NCBI GenBank assembly: GCA_002707365.1
Contig: PAMQ01000018.1
Span: 37,543 to 101,542 of the forward strand
DNA length: 64,000 bases
Source of the DNA: Trueperaceae bacterium
GTDB lineage: Bacteria; Deinococcota; Deinococci; Deinococcales; Trueperaceae
Direction: 5' to 3'
The translations under genes and the position numbers were made by a program. This document shows positions 19,312 to 27,942 of this stretch, piece by piece. The notes beneath the pieces are model-generated. The model did not search any database. It was not told where the DNA came from and worked only from the letters and a program-made list of their open reading frames with translations. How positions within the stretch are numbered: the stretch's first letter is position 1; each line of letters starts with the position of its first letter.

Positions 19312-20334
19312 TCATTCCCAAGGATGTAAGATCACTTTGCCTGTCTCTTGGGTGGCTATGGTCTCGAATGCCCTTTGGATCTCATTAAGAGGGAATGTGT
19401 GGCTGACAAGTGCATCAAGACGCTTTGAACGTCTTATAACTTGCATGAGTTCGGGATACAAATTTAGATTGTAGTGCCATGAACCCATAACGGTAAGACC
19501 ATTCTGAAGTAGATCACGACTCGGGTGCACCTCTATCGGAGTGGGCGTTTGACCTACATAAGCAACCTTTCCCCGTCTCCGCACAGCCTCTAAACAGAGT
19601 CGCTGAGCTACATTATTACCAGAGCAATCGATTGCAGCATCAACCCCGCCTTCCGACCAATCAAGGATGTCATCAAGCAGGGTACCTGAGGTCCCATCTA
19701 GGACAAGCTCGGCACCAAGTTCTATTGCTTTATCCCGTCGCCACGGAACTAGGTCAACCGCTATAACTCGAGCACCACGAAATGAAGCGTTCAGCACTCC
19801 CCCTAAGCCAACTGGTCCGAGGCCAGTGACAAGCAACGTATCAAAAGTATCAAGGCCAATAGACGTCATCGCTCCGAAGGTTGGACCTAGGGCACAAAGA
19901 GCCAGAGAAGCATGATCGAAGGAGACGTCCTGGGGGATTTGAGAGAGCAGACGAGCAGGTTTGAGAATGTATTGAGCCATGGTGCCATTACCATCCTCAT
20001 TGCCAGTGACCGCCTGGTAGTTGTAATCGTTTTCACAGTAAACATAATCTCCAGCAATACAGAGATTGCAACGACCACAAGATAGCTTTGGTTGGACCAC
20101 TACCCTGTCACCAACTTGAACGACACCTGGTTGTCCAACAGCAACTATTTCACCAGCCGCTTCGTGGCCCATGCCTTGAATCTGGCGACCAGAAAGCCAG
20201 TTTTTATATTCAGTGCACATGGGAATCGCTTGGATCTTAACCAACACCCAATCCTCTTTAGGTTCCGGGATTGGTACGTCAACGAGCCTGGCTTGCTGTT
20301 TCCCGTGAATGGCTGCGATCTTCATAGTTTCCAT
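19312..20334 (-). CDS. Zinc-containing (MDR) alcohol dehydrogenase, classical two-zinc form
   Basis: 340 aa, full family length. Catalytic zinc: the cysteine in IPMCTEYK (Cys40) and GHE near residue 57. Structural zinc loop is present (SCGRCNLC then DYVYC). The Rossmann motif is GLGPVGLG. The ATG at 20334 has AGGAGGT nine bases upstream. The gene is 57 bases downstream of the amidase start on the same strand, so it precedes the amidase and may be co-transcribed with it. Substrate unknown. Confidence 0.92.
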   Translation of the reverse strand: METMKIAAIHGKQQARLVDVPIPEPKEDWVLVKIQAIPMCTEYKNWLSGRQIQGMGHEAAGEIVAVGQPGVVQVGDRVVVQPKLSCGRCNLCIAGDYVYCENDYNYQAVTGNEDGNGTMAQYILKPARLLSQIPQDVSFDHASLALCALGPTFGAMTSIGLDTFDTLLVTGLGPVGLGGVLNASFRGARVIAVDLVPWRRDKAIELGAELVLDGTSGTLLDDILDWSEGGVDAAIDCSGNNVAQRLCLEAVRRRGKVAYVGQTPTPIEVHPSRDLLQNGLTVMGSWHYNLNLYPELMQVIRRSKRLDALVSHTFPLNEIQRAFETIATQETGKVILHPWE

Positions 20335-20637
20335 GAGCTAGGTACCTCCTGGAATGTAGGGCAAGGTTTTTCTTTGCCTTAAACGATACCACTGGGTGTG
20401 CAGGTATGCGCCCGGTAGAATGTAAGAGCGCCACGAATAGGTTGACGTTTGTGATTCTGGAAGTTGGTGAGAGTTAACTCTGGCCTCAAAAATTCATGGC
20501 TTAACGAGCGTAGAAGACATTGAGTAATTTCCATGGTACTGAACAGACTGTCCTAGCAGTCCAAGATTCAAGCCCAAGGGTTGGTTTTTTGTCCTTCACC
20601 TACGAAACGTTGTTCTAAAATGTCTAGGTCCAATCTA
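20335..20637. other. Gene-free gap with a leader hairpin
   Basis: 303 bases between the dehydrogenase start and the beta-barrel stop, both minus strand. A stem of seven pairs with one G-U (GGCAAGG 20360-20366 with CTTTGCC 20372-20378) lies directly before the dehydrogenase ribosome site. A small GACTG/CAGTC stem lies nearer the barrel gene. No open frame worth calling. Confidence 0.4.
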
Positions 20638-21918
20638 TCAAAATGATTGACTGATTTTAATGCTGAGGCCTAGAGAGTTGCTTGGACCAATAACGCTGTA
20701 CTCGGCACCTGTCGGGCCGTAAAAGTTTCGATAGTCAAGATTAACCGTGATGAATTCGATTCCAGAGTATGCCAATCCAGCCGTTATCAGGCCTGAGCCA
20801 TCACTCAAGTTAGATAACCAAAAAAACGACGGGGTTACATCAGTACCGCCTATGTCCCGGGAACTGAGACTGAGAGCAGCATTGTGATGACCACGATCCA
20901 AAAGATCACTTGGGTTCATATTCCCTAAAGCAACCTGGCCAAGGAGAAACGATAATGCACTAGGATCTTCTGAAAATAATCGTGGGTTGTCATAACCGAG
21001 GCCATTAAATAGGTACTGGGCCGCAGCATTGATATTGAAGCGATCGTTATCGGTGTTGTACGAAAAACGACCACCTACTGTTCCAGAGGCAAACAAACCG
21101 TCTGACGTGGAGGTTAGGTATCCACCGGCGTCATCCTCAATTACAAATATTCGGTCAATATTTCCCTGTGCAACTGCCTCAGCGAATACTGTGATATCTT
21201 TGACGGCTCCGGTGATTGTCGTCATCACCGCCCAGGGTCCGTCAATCTGGTAGATCAGACCGGTGGTGATCTCTGACCGGCGGAACAAGAATTCATAACG
21301 TGCGGCAGCAGTAAAATTCCTTCCGTCCTCAAGGTCCTCCATGAGGAGATAACTAGTTAGGTTACTAGTGCCGATGGGTAACTGACCTTTAAGAGAGACT
21401 GGGCCAGCAAGCTCCTCATCCGTGTTCTCAGGGTCAATCCTCTCAATATTGATGAGGTTAGCCGGACTAAAAAAGAGGCCAACTCCCCAGTTAATAGCTT
21501 GTTTGCCTGCCCTTAAGAAAATGGTGTCAAAAACAGTTATGTCTGCAAACATTTCTCGTAAGCTCACACTGAGTCCTGTTTCCGTATTGTAGTTACCATC
21601 GAATTTAAGGAAAGCTCGGAAATCACTGGTTGGTCTAGCGTCTAGAAACAGCCGGGTGCTTAGATTTGCAAGGCCGCTACTAACAACTCTTTCATCACCC
21701 GCATCAAGGTCAAGATTAATGGTGCTAGAAACGGAAAAGCGTCCCCCAATAGAGATAGTTTCGCTTTTCAGAATGTCATCAAAAGGAGTGGCATCCTCAT
21801 TTTCATCAACTTCAGTTACGAGCCCGGAATCGCTAAAGAGATCATCACCAAATGTGACCTGTCCGAGCGCCGTCGCCCCAAATAGACACATGAAAGCGAC
21901 GGAAGCAATCTTGATCAC
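20638..21918 (-). CDS. Outer-membrane beta-barrel protein, last gene of the Lol-like operon
   Basis: About 426 aa. A signal peptide (IKIASVAFMCLFGATALG) is followed by a low-complexity acidic stretch and then alternating polar/apolar strands typical of a barrel. The protein ends SIKISQSF; a terminal Phe is the usual BAM recognition signal. The motif RAGKQAINWGVGLFFSPANL recalls porin-like barrels that are often encoded beside lipid or lipoprotein exporters. I chose the GTG at 21918, eight bases after the LolA-like stop and preceded by AGGTAACAGG, because it gives a clean signal peptide; a TTG at 21945 would overlap the previous gene. A partner barrel for the ABC/LolA system is inferred from position. 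Confidence 0.82.
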   Translation of the reverse strand: MIKIASVAFMCLFGATALGQVTFGDDLFSDSGLVTEVDENEDATPFDDILKSETISIGGRFSVSSTINLDLDAGDERVVSSGLANLSTRLFLDARPTSDFRAFLKFDGNYNTETGLSVSLREMFADITVFDTIFLRAGKQAINWGVGLFFSPANLINIERIDPENTDEELAGPVSLKGQLPIGTSNLTSYLLMEDLEDGRNFTAAARYEFLFRRSEITTGLIYQIDGPWAVMTTITGAVKDITVFAEAVAQGNIDRIFVIEDDAGGYLTSTSDGLFASGTVGGRFSYNTDNDRFNINAAAQYLFNGLGYDNPRLFSEDPSALSFLLGQVALGNMNPSDLLDRGHHNAALSLSSRDIGGTDVTPSFFWLSNLSDGSGLITAGLAYSGIEFITVNLDYRNFYGPTGAEYSVIGPSNSLGLSIKISQSF

Positions 21919-21925
21919 GGTCCTG

Positions 21926-22696
21926 TTACCTATTGACACGTTCAACGTACGCTTTGGTGAAAACGTTGTTGGGGATTTCGGCGGTGGTGATTTCGGTAAT
22001 GTTCACCTCAGTCATTTTGCCTTCTAGCAGAGCATCAACAAAGATCATTCGGTCTGCAATAAAGCTCTCACCAACCTTTGCGTAGCTCGGGTAAAACGAA
22101 GTTCTTAATAACCGTTTGGTTAAGCTATATTCCTCGCTTTTCAGCACTAAACCCTGTTCCCTGGTAACCCAAATCGTGAGGAATGGGTAGGTTACTTCAT
22201 CGTTAATAGCTTCGAGCTCTAGGATCCAAACGTCAAAGTTGCCGAGGGTATCTTCAGTCGCTAGGGCTACGTCGTAATCGGGGGCTAAATTTGAGGCACC
22301 AAAGTCGTCGTTATTAGCGTCACTACCTTCGAAACTCTCACTTAGGGAGGTGTAAGTAAATTGGCGGCTCTCTGGATCGTAGAACCAAAGACCATCCTCG
22401 ATGTTTAGGTAACCCTGTCCAAGTTGAGTCTCCGGTTTTAGGATTAAAAGTAGAAATTTGTCTTCATCGTCACGCCGGAAGAACCGCACCTGATTGGTCT
22501 CAGTACCCTCGTCAGGATCCTTGGATTCAAGAGTGAACGTTGCTGAGAAATCGCCAGTGAAATTACTACGATTATCGATTTCTACCAGTAGTTCTTCGAA
22601 ATCTGGTGTCTGTGCATAAACAAGGGGAATTAAAACCAAAAGCCCCGTGATAATTATGGCGGTGAAGGCAAAATTGAGACGGATCTTAGGTAACAA
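21926..22696 (-). CDS. LolA-like periplasmic lipoprotein/lipid carrier, TTG start
   Basis: About 256 aa, of the outer-membrane lipoprotein-sorting-like group. The open frame extends upstream to 22798, but the convincing start is a TTG at 22696 with AAGGAGA six bases upstream (22702-22708). It gives a normal signal peptide ending VYAQ. The mature part has the LolA-type order: TFTLESKDPDEG, then RFFRRDDEDKFLLLILKPE, GQGYLNIEDGLWFYDPESR, and VTREQGLVLKSEEYS. LolA-fold proteins carry hydrophobic cargo across the periplasm. Its place between two FtsX-type permeases and a barrel supports a transfer chain from inner to outer membrane. Confidence 0.87.
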   Translation of the reverse strand: MLPKIRLNFAFTAIIITGLLVLIPLVYAQTPDFEELLVEIDNRSNFTGDFSATFTLESKDPDEGTETNQVRFFRRDDEDKFLLLILKPETQLGQGYLNIEDGLWFYDPESRQFTYTSLSESFEGSDANNDDFGASNLAPDYDVALATEDTLGNFDVWILELEAINDEVTYPFLTIWVTREQGLVLKSEEYSLTKRLLRTSFYPSYAKVGESFIADRMIFVDALLEGKMTEVNITEITTAEIPNNVFTKAYVERVNR

Positions 22697-22759
22697 CGGA
22701 GTCTCCTTCTTTAATGGCCTAACACGATTAATTAGTTGAAGCCTGGTCATGTGAGTAAT

Positions 22760-22776
22760 AAAGCATTGCCTGCTTT
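22760..22776 (-). other. Intercistronic stem-loop
   Basis: AAAGCA and TGCTTT (22760-22765 and 22771-22776) form a six-pair stem just after the permease stop and within the 88-base untranslated spacer ahead of the LolA-like TTG start. It could tune expression of the downstream carrier and barrel. Weak evidence. Confidence 0.3.
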
Positions 22777-22784
22777 GCCTATGT

Positions 22785-24110
22785 TCAGTGGGTCGCACGG
22801 AGAGCCTCCGCAGGTTTGAGTCGAGCTGCAGCAGTAGCAGGAATTAGTACCGAAGCTACGCTCATAAAGCAGATAAGTAAAAGGTTAAACACTGTACTAG
22901 AGGGAGTGATGGAGAAATTAATACTACCTTGTCTTAAAAAGAAGCTAAAGTCGTTTGGGCCAAAATTTACGAGGCTAATACCGACCATGGCAAGCAGCGC
23001 AAATACCAAACCAACAATCGCGCCGCTGAAGGCGATGAAGAAAGCTTCCCAGATAAAGATGTTCCGGATTCCAGCACGATGGACTCCCATTGCACGCATA
23101 GTTCCTATTTCCGAAGTACGCTCGATCATCCCCATCCGATAGGAGTTTATGACACCGACCATAATTATCACAATGATCACTAGAAAAATTACCAGGGCGA
23201 TGGTATTCATGGTGCGTACGAGATCGTTTAGACCTTCGAGCGCTTCATTAACGTTAGTGATTTCGAACTTAGTACCCCCCCAACGCTCTTCCTCATCAAT
23301 TGTCGTGAGGCCTCCTATTTCAAACCATTCCGCAAAATCAGGTCCCCTTTCTTGTTGACCACGTGCTACGGTAGGCGCTGTTTTCCCAATTTCATTGAAA
23401 AGAGTTTCTGTTAAGGAATCTATTTCTGTTAAATCATTTAGATAGAGACTAAGCGTCTGGTATTGGTCGGGGGCCATGTCCAGAAGGTTGTTTAGGCCCT
23501 CGATGCGGGCGTATCCATAAGAGAAACCAAAGTCCTCATTACCTTGGATAGCTCCGGTAACTATGAAATCGCCAACGTTAATTTGACCATTGACAGTAGT
23601 TGCCTTAACGATGACACTTTCACCAACCTCAAGACCTAATTTGGTTACTGTTTCCTGCGGAAGTAGAAGACCCGTCTCAATTGCCAGAAAATCACTGGGA
23701 GCACCTTCAACAAAAGCGAGACTATCCAACAAACTTTCTTCCTGGGTTATGTCAACACCGACAAGCCATTCGGTCTCTTCATTACCACCGAAAATTAATG
23801 TGCCATTAGCTTGAGATCGATAGCTTAGTGTTTCAACTTTGTTCCCAAGAACCGCAACAGCTTCTTCAACTACGGTGGTATCACGGATTACTGTAATTTC
23901 ACTTCCTAGATCACTCACCTCGCTGCCTTCAACGTAAATATGCCCACCCGCGGCATCAGCAACGTTAACCTCAACAGTGTTGATTAGGCCGCCGGTAAAG
24001 CCATTAATGAGCGTAAAGATGAAAAACCCAAATGCTACAGCCCCACCGAGCAACAGAGAGCGTTTGAGTTGTCGTACTACGTTCCGAAAGGCAATAAGCA
24101 TGATTTGCAT
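22785..24110 (-). CDS. ABC transporter permease, FtsX/LolC-MacB type (second permease)
   Basis: 441 aa. One N-terminal membrane helix (about 18-40) is followed by a large periplasmic domain (MacB core, about 45-290) and three C-terminal helices (about 300-325, 350-380, 410-430). The cytoplasmic motif SYRMGMIERTSEIGTMRAMGV is the FtsX-type coupling segment that contacts the ATPase. It ends LKPAEALRATH, a typical family ending. The ATG at 24110 lies 11 bases after the partner permease stop, with a GGGGGG site. Confidence 0.93.
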   Translation of the reverse strand: MQIMLIAFRNVVRQLKRSLLLGGAVAFGFFIFTLINGFTGGLINTVEVNVADAAGGHIYVEGSEVSDLGSEITVIRDTTVVEEAVAVLGNKVETLSYRSQANGTLIFGGNEETEWLVGVDITQEESLLDSLAFVEGAPSDFLAIETGLLLPQETVTKLGLEVGESVIVKATTVNGQINVGDFIVTGAIQGNEDFGFSYGYARIEGLNNLLDMAPDQYQTLSLYLNDLTEIDSLTETLFNEIGKTAPTVARGQQERGPDFAEWFEIGGLTTIDEEERWGGTKFEITNVNEALEGLNDLVRTMNTIALVIFLVIIVIIMVGVINSYRMGMIERTSEIGTMRAMGVHRAGIRNIFIWEAFFIAFSGAIVGLVFALLAMVGISLVNFGPNDFSFFLRQGSINFSITPSSTVFNLLLICFMSVASVLIPATAAARLKPAEALRATH

Positions 24111-24121
24111 GGCGGACCCCC

Positions 24122-25576
24122 CTACTTTCTCTGCATTGCCTGGACAGGCGCGATACCAAGCGCGACTGAGGCAGGATAGAGGCTAGCGATAACTCCTATG
24201 ACAGCTACAACACCCAACGATGTGAACAGCGACGTAATTGAAAGTACTGGGTTTAGGGTGTCGCCACCAAAAAGGATTTTTAGGAACAGACTGCTAGTCT
24301 GTATTCCTACGGCATTGAAGACTGCTACTATGGCTGTTCCCAATCCCATTCCGACCACACCAAAAACCACGGTAATCATAAGAACTTCTATCGTTATCAT
24401 GCCACGCACAAATGATTTCTGACCGCCAATTGCTCGGACCGTACCGATCTCAGCGATCCTTTCAGTAACGGAAATTACAAGGGTATTCATAATGATAATG
24501 ATCGCGACGACAGAAATTACAATGATGATGACGTTGAGAATAGTTCTGATGCCGAAGGCAATATTAGCGATAAACCCGGCAGCCCAACGCCAGTTTTCTA
24601 TAACTATCGTGTTATTTAAGCGATCGGCTAGTTGTTCTCGGAGCGAGACCAGCGAAACTCCGTCGGCAACATCAAGTAGCAAAAAATGCCAGGCGTTATT
24701 GTCAACGGCGAGAAATTTTTCGCGGACTGAGGTGTCACCAAGGATGTTATCAAAGTCGAGTGTGCCGCTATCGTCAGAACTGGATTCAGCAGATAAAGAT
24801 TCGCTAAACAATGTGTCGGAGCCACCACCAAACAACGAGTTTTCAGATATAGGTTCAATTGTTGTTGAGGAGTCAAGCTCAGCACTATTTCGAATAGCTG
24901 TAAGGCCAGTTAATGTCCGTAAGGTATTAGCATCGACGAATGAAATCCGGTCAAGTAAACCAGCAGCGTTCTCGTAATAGCCGATACCTTCAATTGTGAC
25001 TTCGCGGATCTTAGTTCCTGTTACATTGTTGCGTCCGGAAAGCAGGATTGTATCACCCACCACTAGTTCAACCCCATTTTCTTCAAGGACGTCGTCAATA
25101 ATAGTTTGTGATAAAAGTACGCCCTCTTGCCCATCTTTGAGAAAACTACCTGCAGTGAGGATAAACCGGTCTGGAAACATCTCGAAGTAACTACTTGGTT
25201 CAATTCCCCAAAGCAACGCAAAGGAGAGTGACCTGTCATCTTTACTTATTCCTGCAGCACTTGAAAGGATCGGTGTGAACTTTGTTATCCCCTCCATAGT
25301 TTGCAGATAGGTAACGAGATTTTTGTAGTCCTCTAGGGGTTTAGGCACCCCGCCGAAACCCCCTATGAAAGCAATATCTTCCTCATTCGTGGTGCGGAGG
25401 ATCAGATCGCCAGTAAAGTTATGCTTGAAGCTGGACTCCATGCCCTGGGTAATGGTTCCCATTACCGAGTTACCCAGAACCAAGAAAGCTATTCCAATAG
25501 CTATAAGAGTACCGATTATGAGAGTCTTTATTTTGTGTTCTCGAAGGTTACGAAAAGCAATCTTTAGGAGAATCAT
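24122..25576 (-). CDS. ABC transporter permease, FtsX/LolE-MacB type (first permease)
   Basis: 484 aa with the same plan as its partner: N-terminal helix (about 18-40), large periplasmic domain, three C-terminal helices. The coupling motif reads VTERIAEIGTVRAIGGQ. The periplasmic domain has a serine- and aspartate-rich insertion (about residues 245-285) absent from the partner, so the two permeases form an asymmetric pair like LolC and LolE. Its ATG overlaps the ATPase stop by four bases (ATGA). Confidence 0.93.
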   Translation of the reverse strand: MILLKIAFRNLREHKIKTLIIGTLIAIGIAFLVLGNSVMGTITQGMESSFKHNFTGDLILRTTNEEDIAFIGGFGGVPKPLEDYKNLVTYLQTMEGITKFTPILSSAAGISKDDRSLSFALLWGIEPSSYFEMFPDRFILTAGSFLKDGQEGVLLSQTIIDDVLEENGVELVVGDTILLSGRNNVTGTKIREVTIEGIGYYENAAGLLDRISFVDANTLRTLTGLTAIRNSAELDSSTTIEPISENSLFGGGSDTLFSESLSAESSSDDSGTLDFDNILGDTSVREKFLAVDNNAWHFLLLDVADGVSLVSLREQLADRLNNTIVIENWRWAAGFIANIAFGIRTILNVIIIVISVVAIIIIMNTLVISVTERIAEIGTVRAIGGQKSFVRGMITIEVLMITVVFGVVGMGLGTAIVAVFNAVGIQTSSLFLKILFGGDTLNPVLSITSLFTSLGVVAVIGVIASLYPASVALGIAPVQAMQRK

Positions 25577-26319
25577 GGTTGTGTTGGGTCAGTTTGAGCG
25601 ACTGGTTCTGTCGCTTTATGGTTATCAGTAGAAGATTTGTAATCTTCAACTATCTCACCGTCTCGTAGTCGGATCACGTGATCCGCGATCTTCACGATGT
25701 CTGGGTCATGAGTACTGAAGATGAAGGTGGTATCTAGTTCCCTATTCATCTTCTTCATGAGTTCAATTATTCCCTCGCTCGTTTCAGTGTCCAGATTTGC
25801 GGTTGGTTCATCTGCCATAACGATGCTCGGCTTTGTAGCCAGAGCTCGAGCTATGGCTACCCGTTGACGCTGGCCGCCAGACAGTTCGTTGGATTTGTGG
25901 GTTCGCCAATCACTAAGTCCAACCTCATCAATAAGGTGGTTCACCCAACTAGCTCGTTCTTCTTTAGTAGAAGTACGTTTTCCAAGAAGTAGTGGAAACT
26001 CGACGTTTTCAAACACATTTAAGACCGGAATTAAGTTGAAGCTCTGAAAAATAAAACCGAGTACGTCGTGACGAAGCTTGGTAATCTGTTTGTCTTTAAG
26101 TGTGGAAGTCTCTACGTTGTCAATAAAGACGTTGCCTGACGTAGCGGTGTCTATGCAACCAATAAGATTAAGGATAGTTGACTTGCCGGACCCCGAAGGT
26201 CCGGAGATGGAAGCGAAGTCACCTTTCTCGATGTTAAAGGTAATATCCTTGAGTGCATGGACCTCAGTCTTTCCCAGAGGATAGATTTTGTTAACGTCGG
26301 TTAGCTGGACGATGGCCAT
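25573..26319 (-). CDS. ABC transporter ATPase, LolD/MacB type
   Basis: Powers the two FtsX-type permeases (248 aa). Walker A is GPSGSGKST (40-48), the Q-loop is GFIFQSFNLIPVLNV, the signature is LSGGQRQR (near 145), Walker B is SIVMADEP, and the H-loop is FSTHDPD. The FQ-FNL form of the Q-loop and the short length are typical of LolD, MacB and related ATPases that extract substrates mechanically. First gene of the operon, with AAGGGGAC before the ATG. Confidence 0.95.
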   Translation of the reverse strand: MAIVQLTDVNKIYPLGKTEVHALKDITFNIEKGDFASISGPSGSGKSTILNLIGCIDTATSGNVFIDNVETSTLKDKQITKLRHDVLGFIFQSFNLIPVLNVFENVEFPLLLGKRTSTKEERASWVNHLIDEVGLSDWRTHKSNELSGGQRQRVAIARALATKPSIVMADEPTANLDTETSEGIIELMKKMNRELDTTFIFSTHDPDIVKIADHVIRLRDGEIVEDYKSSTDNHKATEPVAQTDPTQP

Positions 26320-26345
26320 GGTAAGTCCCCTTGCGTGAATTAGAA

Positions 26346-26401
26346 ATCATACATCTTAGACTCGCCTCCCAGAAGATCTAATGTGGTGTTAATGGGCGAG
26401 T
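26346..26401 (-). promoter_or_regulatory. Candidate -10 element and an upstream inverted repeat
   Basis: On the minus strand TATGAT (26351-26346) would place transcription start about 20 bases before the ATPase gene; its -35 match is poor. Just upstream, ACTCGCC (26360-26366) and GGCGAGT (26395-26401) are perfect inverted arms. These could end the sulfatase transcript or bind a regulator of the Lol-like operon. Confidence 0.3.
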
Positions 26402-26519
26402 ATCAAAGGACATTATGCGATTTTCAAAGTGATGTAACAGTATCCTGTCCCCGAATTTAACTTATCCATTCCTCAAGTCTCAGGTTGTTGGTTAACGAGT
26501 CAAAATTAAATTACTACTT

Positions 26520-27938
26520 TTAGGGGGTCTGCTGTGGGTAAGGTTCATCACCAAGCTCGACTTGCAAATGCCTTAATTCTGTGCGTAGTTGTTCTCTGAG
26601 ATGGGCATAGGTGGGGTCTGAATAAAGGTTTTGCAGTTCCTCAGGGTCGCGTTTGAGATCAAATAACTCCCACGTTGGATTGGTATGGTCACCAGTAGCT
26701 CCGGTAGCGTTGAGTGGATCTCCATAGTAGTAAATGAGTTTGTGGTTTTCTGTACGTATACCGTAATGAGCTGGCACGTTGAAGTGAGCGCCGTGCATCC
26801 AATACCGGTAGTACATTGACTTACGCCAGGTAAGTGGGTTGTCTCCACTGACGATTGATCGAAGTGATTGGCCCTGAACTTCGTTTGGGATCTCGAGATG
26901 GGCGAGATCGAGCAGCGTCGGTGCGAAGTCAACGTTCAGTGCCATTTTTCTAGAGGATGTACCTGCTGGGATTTCACGGGGGTAACGAATGAGGAAGGGA
27001 ATGCGGATCGAAGGTTCGTACATGTACCTTTTATCATAAAAACCGTGCTCACCAAGGAAGAAACCGTGATCCGACGTGTAAATGACGATAGTGTTGTCGC
27101 TGAGGTTGTGTTCATCAAGGTAGCCAAGCAGGCGTCCGACGTTTTCGTCAATGGCAGCTACACACCGGAGATAGCTCTTAATGAAGGTCTGGTACAACCA
27201 GGAATAGCGTTGTTCTTCGTTAAGACCATCAGGAATTGATTCTGGTAGGTGTTGTTTATCAAAGCCAAGCATTCTCTCAACACGTTGTGTAGATAGGGCT
27301 GCGGCTGGTCGTCCAGCAAGATTATCGTGAAGGGTGCAAGGCTCCGGAACATCAACGTTGGTCAGGATATCCGAATGACGAGGGTGATATTGGAAGGGAT
27401 CGTGAGGCGCCTTGTGCCCCAACCACAAAAGAAAGGGTTGACTAGGATCACGTCTTTCGAGCCAATCTAGGGATAAATCAGTCAGGACATCCGTTACATA
27501 ACCTGAGTGATGCTGCATTCCTCGTGAGGTCAAGGTCGTAGGCTCAAAATATTTTCCCTGTCCTGAGTTTGAAGCTAAAACATTCCATTCATCAAAGTCG
27601 ATAGGATTGCTTTGCCCACCATGTCCAAGGTGCCACTTGCCTATCATGGCCGTTTGATAGCACGCTTGGTGGAAGGAGTTCGCGAGGGTCCACTGTTGAC
27701 TGTGGTTGATGGTGTCATCAAGGGTCTTGATTCCGTTGGTGTGACTGTACATACCAGTGAGCATGGTCGCTCGAGCTGGGGTGCAAATTGCATTGGTGCA
27801 AAAGCAATTGTCAAGACGCATTCCCTCGTCTGCTATTCGGTCTAGGTTGGGCGTTGGAACAAGAGTGGGTCCATAGCAATTCAGGGCAGAGGGCGTGTGG
27901 TCGTCAGCCGTAATGAATACGACGTTGGGCTGTTTCAT
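26520..27938 (-). CDS. Sulfatase, formylglycine type, no signal peptide
   Basis: 472 aa type I sulfatase. The metal and active-site start is FITADDH. The formylglycine motif is C52-T-P-A-R. Further family marks are GKWHLGH, the LWLGHKAPHDPF strand, and the metal-binding TSDHGFFLGEHGFYDKR. There is no signal peptide, so it acts in the cytoplasm, probably on an imported sulfated sugar or small ester. Cys52 needs a formylglycine-generating enzyme, not encoded here. It follows the partner sulfatase by four bases. Confidence 0.95.
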   Translation of the reverse strand: MKQPNVVFITADDHTPSALNCYGPTLVPTPNLDRIADEGMRLDNCFCTNAICTPARATMLTGMYSHTNGIKTLDDTINHSQQWTLANSFHQACYQTAMIGKWHLGHGGQSNPIDFDEWNVLASNSGQGKYFEPTTLTSRGMQHHSGYVTDVLTDLSLDWLERRDPSQPFLLWLGHKAPHDPFQYHPRHSDILTNVDVPEPCTLHDNLAGRPAAALSTQRVERMLGFDKQHLPESIPDGLNEEQRYSWLYQTFIKSYLRCVAAIDENVGRLLGYLDEHNLSDNTIVIYTSDHGFFLGEHGFYDKRYMYEPSIRIPFLIRYPREIPAGTSSRKMALNVDFAPTLLDLAHLEIPNEVQGQSLRSIVSGDNPLTWRKSMYYRYWMHGAHFNVPAHYGIRTENHKLIYYYGDPLNATGATGDHTNPTWELFDLKRDPEELQNLYSDPTYAHLREQLRTELRHLQVELGDEPYPQQTP

Positions 27939-27942
27939 CCCT

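Noticed and set aside
22697..22798. Longer N-terminus for the LolA-like protein from a GTG at 22798 or ATG at 22750
   Set aside because: It would overlap the permease gene or hide the signal peptide, and neither start has a ribosome site as good as the TTG at 22696.
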